A stretch of DNA of 64,000 nucleotides from Stenogyne calaminthoides. Lineage: Eukaryota > Streptophyta > Magnoliopsida > Lamiales > Lamiaceae. The notes under the pieces are model-generated. The model was not told where the DNA came from, did no database searches, and saw only the letters and a program-made list of their open reading frames with translations. The stretch is from NCBI GenBank assembly GCA_037126765.1, contig JBBCBC010000001.1:30550804-30614803 (forward strand), written 5' to 3'. The translations under genes were made by a program, and so were the position numbers. This document shows positions 1 to 11,095 of this stretch, piece after piece (within the stretch, counting starts at the first letter, position 1; every line of letters begins with the position of its first letter).

Positions 1-1
1 C

Positions 2-346
2 TTACAATATCCAATAATACTCATATATGACATTTAGATTCTTAGGAATAATATATAATTCCCTAACAAAATCCACATATTTTGAACTATGCTCCAAATG
101 CGAGACTGTAATCTGAGATTCTATGCAATTCTCATCATCTAACTTCATATTAGAGATAAACTCAATTATCTCTTTCGCATATTCGGCCTCTGGTTGATTC
201 GCGACCAAACATGTAAGCTTTGCCAAACGAATCATATGCAACGCCTCCTCCTCGTGAGTTGCATTGGACGAGCTTTCTAGAGAAATGACATATTCGTACC
301 AAGGTTTATTGGAAATGGCGAGTTTGTCGTATACAGAAAGTGTCAT
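2..346 (-). pseudogene. Start of the extra (env-like) ORF of A1, cut by the window edge
   Basis: The first 114 residues of the ORF that follows RNase H are visible. The start codon at 346 matches the start of the A2 copy (57680), and both begin MTLSVY.KLA. The segment includes the motif YVDFVRELYIIPKNLN, shared with A2. No signal peptide or membrane segment is visible. The last residues before the window edge differ from A2, so the frame may be broken there. Function is unknown; it belongs to the additional ORFs of Sirevirus-like elements, often called env-like. Confidence 0.7.
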
Positions 347-965
347 TTTTGGAGAATTTCTGGTGAAGGGTTTTGAGATAGGTGAAAATTTCTGGGCAAT
401 CGAGAGTTTCGAAGTAGAGTGTTTGTGAAGATGAAGGCTTTTTGGAATAGGGCTTTGAAAGAAAATTTTCCAATGGATATGGGATTTTGATTTATGGAAA
501 ATCGCGTAGATGAAGAAATCGACGGTTGAGATTAAAAACCGACTAAAACTGGTATATGAAAGGACGATTTCGCAAATACTAAGCCGCCAATTTATCCCTA
601 TTGGTGATTAATGAACAGTGCATTTAATTACTGTTCCTGCAGACCATTGACTTTCCTCGTGGATATCAAAGGTCCCGCCCAATTATTTTTTCAGGTGTTT
701 TGTCATTTATTGCCAATGATTACTGAGATTCAATTAGACAATAAATGTGTTGCATGAGTCAATACTTCTTTAGACTAATTTTCTCCATCAGTCTTACTGA
801 GTTTTGACCTGGATAAAATGTCAGTATAATACTGAGTACTGATCTTCAGTATAACTGAGTTTCCCAAGACTCAGTGTTCAGTACTCTCAATTTTATCCTG
901 AGTTTTTCAGTAAAAACCTGAGAAAACTTCATGCATCTGAAAACCTTCAATTTTTCAGATTTGCT
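347..965 (-). promoter_or_regulatory. Spacer between RNase H and extra ORF of A1
   Basis: About 620 bp without coding potential. It matches the spacer of A2 (57681-58290) closely. Read on the minus strand it contains a motif AACCGTCGATTT and a pyrimidine-rich leader before the extra-ORF start codon, which looks like a plant promoter plus 5'UTR. No intron like that of family B is obvious. The promoter role is inferred from position and conservation. Confidence 0.45.
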
Positions 966-1490
966 TTATTCACCTGGATCCAACATACCTAATTCAACTG
1001 ATAGTTCCTGAAATCTTGATTCAGCCAAAGGTTTAGTCACGATATCAGCTCTCTGTTTATCAGTATGAATTTTCTCCATTCTGATGTCTTTCTTCTCAAC
1101 ATGATCTCTGATGAAGTGATGTCTGATATCAACATGCTTACATCTGGTGTGCAATATAGGATTTTGTGTAATAGCAATTGAACTATTATTATCACAAAAT
1201 ATAGGTACGTCATTGGCTATAATCTTATAATCCCTCAATTGTTGTCTGAGCCAAAGAATCTGTGCACAACAGCTTCCTACAGCCATGTATTCAGCTTCAG
1301 TAGTACTGGTTGCTACTGAGGTTTGTTTCTTTGAAAACCATGATATCGATTTACTTCCAAGAAATTGACAAGTTCCTGTAGTAGACTTCCTGTCAATTCT
1401 ACATCCTCCATAATCAGCATCTGAATAACCAGTTAATTCAAGGTTATCATCAGCTGGATACCATAATCCTCTATTCACAGTGCCTCTAAG
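966..1490 (-). pseudogene. RNase H domain of A1 pol
   Basis: C-terminal RNase H of a Copia polyprotein, which degrades the RNA strand of the RNA:DNA hybrid during reverse transcription. Visible motifs are GYSDADYGG (first catalytic Asp), STTEAEYMA (catalytic Glu), PIFCDNNSS (second Asp) and HTDKQRADI near the end (last Asp). All four acidic positions are present. The frame is open for 170 codons and ends LGMLDPGE. It is cut off from the RT part by a frameshift near 1496, so it is a piece of a dead polyprotein rather than a gene. Confidence 0.85.
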
Positions 1491-2560
1491 ATATTTCAGA
1501 ATCTTTTTTTGGCAGCCTCCATGTGACTAGTCTTAGGATTAGCTTGGTATCTTGCACATATCCCAACAACAAATGTTATATCAGTCCTACTTGCTGTGAG
1601 ATATAGCAGTGATCCAATGATCCCTCTATAATCACTGTGATTTACTAATTTTCCTTCAGGATCAGGATCCATCTTGTAGTTAGTATTCATAGGAATTCTA
1701 ATTGTATTGCAATTCTGTACAACATACTTTGCAATCAGATCTCTGGTGTATTTTGCTTGATTGATGAAAATTCCTTCCTTAGTTTGTTTCACCTGAAGTC
1801 CAAGAAAGAAATTCATCTCCCCCATCATTGACATCTCAAACTTTCCTTTCATCGGGGTAGAAAACTTTTCACACATCTGATGATTTGGAGATCCAAATAT
1901 GATGTCATCTACATAAATCTGAACAAGTAAGATGTATTTCCCATCTTCTATCTTTGAATGAGTCCTATCAGCAGTTCCTTTGATAAAACCATGGTCGATG
2001 AAACCGAGAAAGGGTATCATACCATGCTCGGGTGCTTGCTTAAGACCATACAAGGCTTTCCGAGCACTCAGAAACTTGGTCATTCTGTGCGAAACCAGGA
2101 GGTTGTTCCACATAAACCTCTTCCTTAAGCACACCATTCGAAAATGCACTTTTTACATCCATCCGATAGACTGTGAATTTCATATGGGCAAAGATATGCA
2201 AGAAACAATCGATGGCTTCTAGTCTTGCAACAAAAAGCAATGTTTTCATCATAATCCAAGCCTTCTTCTTGGGAATAACCTTGTGCAACTAGCCTTGCCT
2301 TGTTTCTCACAATGTTGTTGTTTTCATCTCTCTTATTCTTGAACACCCACTTAGTTCCAATCACATTGTGCCTCTTGGAGTCTATCCACTTTAGCTCCCA
2401 AACTTCATTCCTTGAGAACCGATTCAAATCTTCTTGCATAGCGAAGAATCCAAAATGAATCTTGTAGAGCTTATTCAATCTCGATGAGTTCTTTTTTCGG
2501 ATAGGAAGCAAATGAACAAAAGCACTTTCTCCATGGAACCTTCTTGTTTTGACACCATCG
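1491..2560 (-). pseudogene. Reverse transcriptase domain of A1 pol, frameshifted
   Basis: RT of a Copia element. Recognisable pieces in three frames are GTKWVFKNKRDENN near the N-terminal end, KARLVAQGYSQEEGLDYDE, MDVKSAF, YGLKQAP and the catalytic YVDDIIFGS followed by MNFFLGLQVKQ. Compared with the A2 copy, single-base losses occur mainly where A2 has CAG or CTG and A1 has CG, for example near 2559 and 2577. The catalytic YVDD is intact but the reading frame is not. See the finding on CWG collapse for why some breaks may be assembly errors. Confidence 0.85.
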
Positions 2561-4177
2561 ATAGATCACCCACAATCGACTTGTAGGATGACTATCCAAC
2601 CATTTTCTCCTGGATGTTCCCCCTTCAGTAGTATCCTCAACATCAGAAATGTTAGGTTCACGTAGTTCATTAAATTCATGGAACAACAAAAAAGGAGAAA
2701 GATAATCATCTTCCTCAGGGGAAATTCCATTCAGAACATTGTCAGAGACATTTGTTCCCCATTGGTTGATAGATTCAGAGTTTGCCTCAGCTATGACCAC
2801 ATCTTCATCGGCATTACATACCCGAGTCCTAACTGGTGTATGTTTAGATTGGTCGACTTTCGGTGTGTTTAGCTTTCCTTCATGGAGAATTTCCATCCCG
2901 AGTCTCTCACCATCTTGAGTTTTTCCATCCCGAACTTCTTTATGCGAGTCCGATTCACTCCATTCATAGAAAGTGGTCGACTTTCTTCTTTTCGTGTTCG
3001 GAGGATGTTTTATCATTCTTTTTCAAAGCTAAGTCCGGTGATTCTCTTGATCGGTTCTCTGAAGTCATGTTCCCCGTTTCTTCCGAACACAAGTAGATTC
3101 ATCAAAAACAACATGAGGTGTTTCTTCCACAATAAGAGTCCTACAATTGTAAACTCTGAAGGCTTTTACCGACTTGAAATATCCTAAGAATATCCCTTCA
3201 TCGACTTTGCTATTAAAAGTTTTCAATTGATCTTTACCATTATTGTGTATGAAACACTTGCAAACCAAACACACGAAAAGAAAGAAAACAAGAGGCTTCC
3301 TTTCATTCCACAAATTATATGGAGTTTTTCCTTGGTTCTTGGTCAAGATGGATCTGTTTCGAGAGTAGCGTGCAAGTGTTGATAACCCAAATTTCAAAAA
3401 TCTCTTAGGAATATCGGCTTCAAAGAATCATTGTCCTTGCGAACTTTCTTTCGAGTCCTATTTCTTCTTTCAAAGAACACCATTCTCATTGTGGGTCCTT
3501 GCGGTGATGTTTTCATGAGCTATTCCATTTCTTTGCACAATAATCGGATATGATATGATTGATAAACTCCGCTTCCTTTATCCGACCGATTTTGACCACA
3601 CTCGATTTCTTTTCAATCTTGAGCCTTTTCAATGAGTTCAGGCGCTTTTATGCGAGTCTCTTTCTTCTTGAGTAAGAATATGACCCATGTGTATCTAGAG
3701 TAGTCATCACCTACCACAAGTGTGTATTTTTTCGCCATTAGTGCTCACAGTGTTCTTGGACCAAAGAGATCCATATGTAACAATTGTAGTATTCTATCGG
3801 TAAAACATCTACTTTGCTTTTGAAAGATGCTCGATTTGTTTTCCTTTCCTCGACAAGCATCACATACATGATCTTTCTTGAACACTTCATTGGGTAACCC
3901 CTTCAAGTGCTAATCTTGCAAGTTTGTTCGGGGTTTTGAAGTTTAAGTGATTCATTCTTTTTGTGCCACAACCAACTCGGGTATCGATGGAACTTTTTGC
4001 AACCAAACATGTATCTTTAGGAGTTGAACTCCAATCGAATGAAGATACACATTTCCTTTTCTAGTACCCGACAAGAAAAATTTTACGTGAAGTATTGTCT
4101 TTTTACATAACATAAGTTCTTTGAGAACTCAACACCAATCCTTTGTCACGAATTGGTGATAGAAAGCAAGTTATGCT
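2561..4177 (-). pseudogene. Integrase domain and INT-RT linker of A1 pol, heavily frameshifted
   Basis: Homologous to the integrase of A2 (59791-61259). A frame of about 110 codons at 3065-3397 reads RSILTKNQGKTPYNLWNERK and ends near VVFDESTC, typical of the C-terminal part of Copia integrase. A second piece (2471-3016) is the acidic linker towards RT. The N-terminal zinc-binding and catalytic-core parts (about 3400-4177) are recognisable only by nucleotide similarity to A2, because the frame changes every few dozen bases. Not functional as read. Confidence 0.75.
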
Positions 4178-5234
4178 TTAGACCCGACACATATGAAACA
4201 CCATGGATATGAACAGAGTCAACTTCAAGAGTTCCATATCCTTCTTGTTTGTCCTTTGAATTGTCTCCAAATGTGATCTCGAGGGCCTTTTTTGCTCAAC
4301 ATAGTCGATGATTAGTTGCCTATATCCCGTCATATGTCTTGAACATCCACGTCCGGATACCATACAACAGAGCCAATTCATTTCCACTCATCGATCTTTA
4401 TGTCGTTTTTCATTCAAATTTCGATGCCGCTTTTTCCTTCACCAAAAAATAGATCGGTTCTTAGGTACCCATTTGGTGTAGGGTCCTACCGGAGTTAAAT
4501 TGTACCTTTTGGAACCCAAATCGCCTAACAACTCTAATTACTTTAGAGTGGCTGATTTGTCTCCCATAAATATCTACATACACATTCACCACCCTTGGAG
4601 CCTTGGCGTTATCCAATGCATGAGTGCCCGGCCTTAGCATGAACATGAGCCTTAGAGTTCTTCTTGGGTTCGTCTTTTTGTTCAAGTGCCTTAGCTTTTT
4701 GTGCAACCGGTCTCTCTGTCTCGGTGACTTGGGTTCAGAAACCTTTACCCTTAAGCAAGTGGGGTTTAGGTTATCTGTCTTGAAATTGGGGTCTTTCAAG
4801 AATCGAGGACTTGGTCTTGTCGGGTTGAGAATATCTCTGCGAAAGTGTTTCTCTTCAAAATTCCTCTCGATGGTTCAAAGGTGATCTCTTTTAGGTTGGT
4901 ATTCTTAGCACGAGGCTTTGAAGTCTTGGCCCGAAAATTTCCCTCTTGAGTGTTCAAGTTTTCTAGCCTTTTCCGAGAGGTTTGGGATTTCTTAGTGAAC
5001 CTTGATTTTTTTTTGAAGCCATAGGTCATTTACCCTTGTCTAAAACTCGCAGGCGCTTCTTGATGAAGAAGATTAGATGCCACCGGTTTAACAAAAGACA
5101 GATCTTGGTGCTACTAGAAAGACAATCGAAGACCTTGTGAGGTTCCCCGAATGTATCCCAATCCGGCTTTTTATAGTTCTTGGTCTTTGATAACTCAAGT
5201 TCATCTATCACTTTAGATCACGAATTCAATAGAG
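4178..5234 (-). pseudogene. Protease region and gag-pol linker of A1
   Basis: The motif GCSRHMTGYRQL at 4300-4360 is the Copia aspartic protease active-site region (usual form DSGCSRHMTG). The Asp-Ser pair is out of frame because the expected CAG triplet is read here as CG. Upstream, 4461-5029 is a Lys/Arg/Pro-rich linker broken into several short frames, matching 61820-62269 in A2. No intact product is possible as read. Confidence 0.6.
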
Positions 5235-5564
5235 CTAACTTTCTCTGCGACTATCCTCACATTTCTTTAGAGTTTCATGGTTCTCAAAGAGATCATTGAA
5301 CTCAGTTCTGATAAGCTGAATCTCTTTAGTGGATTTCTCTAATTTTCCATTCAGGATCTCTATCACATTCTCTTTTTCTAAGAGTTGTACTTTCAGAACA
5401 TCCAGTTCATCAGTAGTTCCCATCAATTGAGAAGTGATCTCAGCATTTTTAGAGTCTTTCCACTTCAAATTCTCTGTAGTCAGTTCCTTGTTCTGCTCTT
5501 GAGTTTCAGTGAGTAGTTCTCGTAACACAGAATAGTCCTTCATAAGATTCTCAAACGAATCCAT
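5235..5564 (-). pseudogene. Gag C-terminal coiled-coil segment of A1
   Basis: An open frame of 109 codons rich in Glu, Lys, Leu and Gln with heptad spacing (for example ELLTETQEQNKELTTENL), predicted to form a coiled coil. The A2 equivalent is at 62566-62793, and B2 has a comparable coiled coil at 44194-44520. Lying between the gag zinc knuckle and the protease, it is probably an assembly or spacer region of Gag-Pol. Frameshifts separate it from its neighbours. Confidence 0.6.
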
Positions 5565-6836
5565 CAGGTCAAAGTTACTGTTTACAGTTTAACTTGAGAA
5601 CTCATGTGCTTGTGTAGGAGCAACAACAGAGATAGAAGAATTTACCTCCTCCACAGCCATAAGATGATATCATCATCATCACTATCCGAGAAAATCTCAT
5701 CGAGGGAACTGAACCTTCTTGAATGTTCTTCTTCCTCGGCAATCATAGCTTTCTTCTGGAGATCTTCTTGTCTCTCTTGGCTTGTCTTTCCTTTCTTTCT
5801 TTAGCACTCAGCTCAGGACAATCATATTGGAAGTGACCTTTCTTTTGACAGTTGTAGCATCTGTTGGTATCATCATCCTGATCACTTTCCTTCTTGGTCT
5901 TGGAGTCCTTCTTTTTTTGGATGAGGATCCTTCAAATTTTCGGTCCTTCCTTTCTCGATGTATATCATCCTCGAACTTCGAGTCTCTCTCGTACCTGTGA
6001 TTCCTGTAATATTTCTTATATTTTCCATATCTGCTATTGAGTCTTTCAAACCTCCTTGCCATCAGTACTAGCTTATCCTCCTGCTCATCCTGATTTTTGG
6101 TAAGTGAGTTCTTAGACTCTCTAGACTTACAGGATTTCTCTTTGGCTTTGAAAGCCACATTCTTGCTAGATGAAGAATCATCTTTGCTGTCAGATTTCTT
6201 AGTTTTCTTGTCAATCACAAACTCATAAGCTTTCAGTTCAGAGAAAACTTGTTGATATGGCATGGAATCAATATTTTTGGTGTTTTCAATCACCACAACA
6301 TGTATATCCCATTTCTTAGATAGTCCTCTAAGAATTTTCAGTGCCACTTCTCTCTGTGGGTATCTTTTCCCAAGAGCACTCAGATCATTCATGATGCTAG
6401 TGAATCTGACCTCAAGTTTGGCAATGGATTCACTATCTTCGATTTCAAAGCTATCAAACTTTCCAATAGCAACAGAAAGTTTGTTTTCCTTAATATGATC
6501 TGTGCCTTGACACATAACAGCAAGTGTGCCCCATATTTCTTTTGCAGTTTCACAGTGATAAATCATCCCCATAACACCATCATCAATAGTGCTATACAAA
6601 GTATCTTTAGCAATGTAGTCCAAATTGACTAACTTTCTCTCGTCAGGAGTAAGTTGATCATCAGGCTTTGGAAATTCATCTCTGGGATCATTCCTCTCAG
6701 TATCAGTGATTCTGGGATTCACAACAGTAAATTTTAATGGTCCTTCAGAAACCACTATCCACATTCTTTCATGTTTTGAATACAGATGAGCCTGCATTCT
6801 CAATCTCCATAGGTCATAGCTCTCAACGGAGAACAT
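5565..6836 (-). pseudogene. Gag of A1 (nucleocapsid-like), frameshifted before the zinc knuckle
   Basis: Main open frame 6836 down to 5808. It holds the UBN2/Copia-type gag core (ETAKEIWGTLAVMCQGTD, then LEVRFTSIMNDLSALGKRYP and LRGLSKKWDIHVVVIENTK) and a Lys/Ser-rich tail. A CCHC zinc knuckle, CYNCQKKGHFQYDC, is encoded at 5818-5859 in a different frame, so the frame shifts between core and knuckle (about 5890-5950, where CAG/CTG sites are altered). Gag would form the virus-like particle and bind element RNA. The N-terminal end near 6836 is taken from the track of the open frame; the A2 copy runs off the window, so it gives no independent check. Confidence 0.85.
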
Positions 6837-6967
6837 AGGAAGTTTCTTAGAAGATATGATGACTGAGCCTTGTAAGATATCAACAAACAGATCTATTCAG
6901 TAGACCACCAAAGTCTTTCAGCAAAATAGACTATGGCTACCAAAGCAAGTGGTCAAAATGAACCACT

Positions 6968-6979
6968 GCTCTGATACCA
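6968..6979 (-). other. Primer-binding site of A1
   Basis: The minus strand reads TGGTATCAGAGC, complementary to the 3' end of plant initiator-methionine tRNA, which primes minus-strand DNA synthesis. It lies two bases from the LTR end at 6982, as expected, and fixes the orientation of A1. Confidence 0.95.
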
Positions 6980-7572
6980 CTTGTTGGTCCCGGTGCTAAC
7001 GAGTCTCACACGTGTATGGGGGGGGAATACACGTGTTCAGTGATTTTTAAAACTTTTCTTTCACTGAGGTCAGATGGGTCAGGTTATCCTGATGATTTTG
7101 ATCTGAGAAGCACGGATTACCCTGAGTCAAAGTCTACTGAGACAATGATCCTGAGCTGCTTTCAGAAGCTTCAGATTAGCCCAACTGAGCCTGAGTTTAT
7201 CAGAGATCCTGAGGCGCTTGGATCAGATAATTATCTTACTGAACCCTCAGTAGAGTTAGTTCAGTTTGGTAACTATCTGTTCTAGCTACTCAAGTGTGCG
7301 GAATGGTTGGCCCTAAGTTTATACTCGTTTTAGCTTTGCTGAAAATCTTCCCTTCAATAAAACAGTGATTAAGGCTGTGATCAATTTGATGCAAGTTCAG
7401 TGGATTGGTTCCAACTGAATATCAGTGAACTATGCTTTCAGTGAAAAACATGCAACAGATAATAATGCAGTACAGAAAGCAAAACAACACAACAATTATA
7501 GTGGTTCAGAGACTCAAGCTCCTACGTCCACTCTCTCTGATCTTCAGAGAAATTCCTTAACCACTTTCTAAA

Positions 7573-7745
7573 GCTTTCTGGCTAACTCACTGTAGCTTAC
7601 TCACTTTTCTACCTTGAGTTTTCTGGCTGACTCACTGCAGCTTACTAACTCAAACACACACAAGTGTTCAGACTACCACAAGTAGCTTACTAGCTTCTTC
7701 TCTAGAGTTTTCTGGCTAACTCACTATAGCTTACTAACTCTTTAC
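7573..7745 (+). repeat. Repeated motif in LTR of A1
   Basis: Three diverged copies of a roughly 27-bp motif (TTTCTGGCTGACTCACTGCA followed by GCTTACT) separated by variable spacers. The same triple is in the A2 LTR (52690-52850). The spacing is irregular, so this is an old tandem duplication within U5. Confidence 0.6.
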
Positions 7746-8040
7746 AACTCTAACTCACCAACAAAACACACACAAACTACCTTAACAAAGGGTTTGGGTT
7801 TTGGGTTGGTTTCCAACTAGAGTGAGATATCCTTTACAATAAGAACCGATGCAAAGGCTAGGATATCTCGACTAAGCTTTGGATATTTCTTATCAATCTA
7901 GGCTTAGTGAATGAGCTATCTCCAATGTGAAACACTTGGGAAATTCTAGTGTTTTCGAGTGCTTCAATTTGCAATAATACGAACGAGCTCTTGAGTTGCT
8001 TTGAAATTTCCCGTAACCTCTTAATGTAAAGGGTCACTGG

Positions 8041-8048
8041 TATTTATA
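8041..8048 (-). promoter_or_regulatory. TATA box of A1 5' LTR
   Basis: The minus strand reads TATAAATA in the context CCTATAAATACC. The identical site is in the A2 LTR at 53155-53162. It is the probable start site for genomic RNA, about 30 bp downstream on the minus strand. Confidence 0.7.
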
Positions 8049-8514
8049 GGCAACTTCACCAAGGTCACCCTTTGAAAACTATGGAGATAGCTTCATGAGT
8101 TTCCTCTTTTGGTGTTTGATGAACGACTATATTTAGGGTTTGAATACTCCCTTGCATGTTTTAGGAAATATGCAGTCATGTAGCCAATCACCAATTTTTA
8201 CAGTCTGGAACATAGTACTACTGACATGATTCAGTGTCCTATCGCTTTCAGTGTCATTAAAGTACAGTGTTGTCTTCCTCTGATTGGTTCTTATCTTCAG
8301 TGAATGTAGACAAACAAAATGACTCTTTTTGGTCAATCTCTCTGAATGACACAACCTTAAACAACACTTAGACTTAGTTCCTTTTGTCTGCATATGAATG
8401 TTTTGGGCAATATCTACTTTTCTGAATATTTGCGTTTTTCTCAGTTTTGTAGTCTTCAGATAGATATTATTCAGTGCCTCTGAACATTCAGGTTATACTG
8501 AGTATTTAGTATCT

Positions 8515-8770
8515 TACTGAGTCTTGATAACTCTTTGGGTCTTGATATCTTCTTAGTCTTGATGTCATCTTGAGTCTTGATGTCTTCAGTGACATCTTTG
8601 AGTCTTGATGTCTTCGATGACATCTTGAGTCTTGATGTCTTGATGACATCTTTTGAGTCTTGATGTCTTGACAACTTCTTGGAGTCTTCAGTGTCTTCAG
8701 TGACATACTGAGTCTTTAGTGTCTTCAGTTACTTACTGAGTCTACAGTGTCTTCAGTGATATACTGAGTC
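8515..8770 (+). repeat. Degenerate minisatellite in U3 of A1 LTR
   Basis: Many near copies of GAGTCTTGATGTCTTCAGTG and GACATCTT units of varying length. The A2 LTR has only a short version (about 53625-53750), so the array expanded in A1. The short frames it creates (Ser/Arg/Gln-rich repeats) are not genes. Confidence 0.7.
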
Positions 8771-8947
8771 TTCAGTGTCTTCAGAATCTAACCTGATCTA
8801 TATCTGCTGACTATACATGGTGCAGATAACTTCCTGAACAATCTATATTGAAACCTGACTCAATCTATCAAGATTATCCTGAACATGTCATACTCAGGGT
8901 TTTTTGGGATCTAATCAAAACTTCTTTATTAAATTCATCTCCCAACA

Positions 8948-10480
8948 GTCTTTGATGAGACATCTTCTGAACAGGAGAAATCTGCCTCAGAACAAGCAGT
9001 ACCAGATCAACCGGTACCTGATGCATAGAAAATGGATCAGTTGAGTATCAAAGATAAGGGATCAGATCACGTAATAGTATATGTTCCAAAAATTGATCTT
9101 ACTGATTCACCAGGTCAATCAGACCCAAAGGTACGTACAACTGTCAATGAAGAAGTTCGGCATACAGAGACGAGATCAATCGAACCATCTGGTTCAGGGG
9201 GAACACCTGATGTTCCTATGGACAGACATCAACATATGATGATTCCAACATCATCTGAGATTTGTCCATGTCAAGTGGATCCTATTACTGCACCTCTCCC
9301 AACCACTAGTGACTCAATATCAGATGAGGATGATAATATCCAAAATGATATACATCAGAAAAGAAGGACTTGGTTAAGTGACCATCCGACTGATCTGATA
9401 ATTGGCAATCCGAATGCCCGAGTCCAAACTAGACATCAGGTTGGTGAAAGTGCCATGTATTGTTGTTATCTGTCTTTGAAGGAACCAACCACTATAGAAG
9501 AAGCTCTACAAGATGCCAGCTGGATACTAGCCATGCAAGAAGAACTAGAGCAGTTTGAAAGGAATCAAGTGTGGAAGCTGGTGGACAGACCAACTCATCA
9601 AGATGTGATAGGCACCAAGTGGGTATTCAAGAACAAGAGAGATGAGAACAATATAATAACAAGAAATAAGGCAAGACTTGTTGCTAAGGGGTATTCACAA
9701 TCAGAAGGAATTGATTATGATGAGACATTTGCACCAGTCTCTCGTCTGGAAGCCATCAGTCAAGCCGCATATCTTTGCCTACGAGGGTTTATTGTGTTTC
9801 AGATGGATGTTAAGAGTGCATTCTTAAACGGGGTACTAGCTGAGGAAGTTTATGTTGAACAACCTCCTGGCTTTGAAAATGGCAACCAGGTGTACCGTTT
9901 AAGAAAAGCTTTTTATGGCCTGAAACAAGCTCCTCGAGCTTGGTATGATACACTCTCTCAGTTCTTGATAAACAGTGGATTCAATAAAAGAGTAGTAGAT
10001 AGAACCTTATTCAGAATAGAAGATGGAGAAGATATTCTGATGGTTCAGATCTATGTGGACGATATCATCTTCGAATCTCCCAACAAGAGTCTATATGAAA
10101 GATTCAGCAAACTGATGTAAGGAAAATTTGAAATGTTCATGATGGGTCAGATGAATTACTTTCTGGGTCTACAAGTTAAGCAAAGTACAGAAGGGATATT
10201 CATCTATCAGGCAAAGTACACTAGTAATCTGTTGGCTATGTTTGAAATTCAAAATAGCAAGGAAGCCAAAATTCCTATGATGACTGGATTCAAGATGGAT
10301 CCAGATGAGAATGGTCAGAAAACTAATCAGAAATAATATAGGGCTCTCATTGGATCTTTACTATACCTGACTGCCAGCAGACCATATATAACATTTGCAG
10401 TAGGTGTATGTGCCAGATTTCAGGTGAATCCAATGCAAAGCCACATGGAAGCAGCTAAGCGGATTCTTAAGTATCTGAAG
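8948..10480 (+). pseudogene. INT-RT linker and reverse transcriptase of B1
   Basis: RT of a Copia element, with an acidic Ser/Pro/Asp-rich linker before it. Motifs in order are GTKWVFKNKRDENN, KARLVAKGYSQSEGIDYDE, MDVKSAFLNGVL, YGLKQAPRAWYD and the catalytic IYVDDIIFES, then MNYFLGLQVKQ. YVDD is intact. In-frame stops occur at about 9026 (TAG), in LM-stop-GKFEM (TAA where B2 has CAA) and in NQK-stop-YRAL (TAA where B2 has GAA). The frame is otherwise continuous from 8948, so the copy decayed by point mutation. Confidence 0.9.
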
Positions 10481-11053
10481 GGGACAGTAAACCTTGGTTC
10501 ATTCTACCCATCAGATGATAATCTAGAGCTTAGTGGGTATTCTAATTTTTATTATGGAGGTTGCAGAATAGACAGAAAATCAACCTCAGGTACATGTCAG
10601 TTCTTAGGAAGAAAACTGATCTCTTGGTTCTCAAAGAAGCAGACATCTGTTGCCACATCTACTACTTGAAGGTAATATATGGGTGCGAGAAGTTCGTTGT
10701 TCTCAATCGCTCTCGCTTAGTCGATGGTGAGGGATTATAACATTGTAGCTACGAATATGCCCATATTCCGTGACAGTAATAGTGCTATTGCAATCACTCA
10801 GAATCCAGTATTACATACAAGATGCAAGCATGTGGATGTCAGACATCATTTTATAAGAGATTATGTGGAAAAGAAGAACATCATAATGGAAAAGATCCAT
10901 ACTGATAAGCAGAGAACTGATATCTTAACCAAGCCACTAGTTGAAGTCAGATTCAGAGAACTATGTAATGAGCTAGGACTTCTGGACTTAGGAGAAAGTG
11001 CACCAGAAATGTTTGGTGGACTGGTCTCCAGGACCAGTTGGTTAAGAGATTGA
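10481..11053 (+). pseudogene. RNase H domain of B1
   Basis: The first catalytic motif reads GYSNFYYGG where A1 has GYSDADYGG and B2 has GYSDSDYGG, so the first Asp is lost. PIFRDSNSA keeps the second Asp. The STTEAE motif is destroyed at about 10668-10680, where the sequence departs from B2 in a 70-bp patch with CAG/CTG turned into CG. The frame resumes at 10724 and ends with GLVSRTSWLRD, identical to the B2 end. Not functional. Confidence 0.85.
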
Positions 11054-11065
11054 ACAGATAAGGAG

Positions 11066-11095
11066 GATCAGTTGAGTAAGGTACCTCAACTGATC
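11066..11095 (+). other. Perfect hairpin just after pol of B1
   Basis: GATCAGTTGAG and CTCAACTGATC form an 11-bp perfect inverted repeat around an 8-base loop, starting 13 bases after the pol stop codon. B2 has it at 45489-45512 with an 8-bp stem and again, decayed, near 46795. The compensated placement suggests a conserved RNA structure. Role unknown. Confidence 0.65.

Larger units (their letters stand above)
1..8947 (-). mobile_element. Copia (Sirevirus-like) element A1, left end outside window
   Basis: Read on the minus strand the order is 5' LTR (6982-8947), primer-binding site, gag, protease, integrase, RT, RNase H, spacer and the start of an extra ORF that runs off the window edge. INT lies before RT, which is the Ty1/copia order. 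The extra ORF after RNase H and the long LTR fit the Sirevirus group. The right LTR end (CCCAACA) abuts the sequence GTCTTTGATGAG of element B1, so A1 is inserted in B1 just after the integrase domain. The coding part is degenerate from 1495 to 5975. Same family as A2 at 40497-64000. Confidence 0.9.
6982..8947 (-). repeat. 5' LTR of A1
   Basis: 1966 bp, with plus-strand ends TGTTGGTCCC and CTCCCAACA. The same LTR is at 40497-40992 plus 52589-53917 (3' LTR of A2), about 1.83 kb without its insertion. The extra length here is partly a degenerate expansion at 8515-8770. It contains a TATA box at 8041-8048. No TSD partner can be checked because the other LTR is outside the window. Confidence 0.92.

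Noticed and set aside
8471..8706. Lys/Arg/Ser-rich overlapping frames
   Set aside because: By-products of the LTR minisatellite; not conserved in A2.
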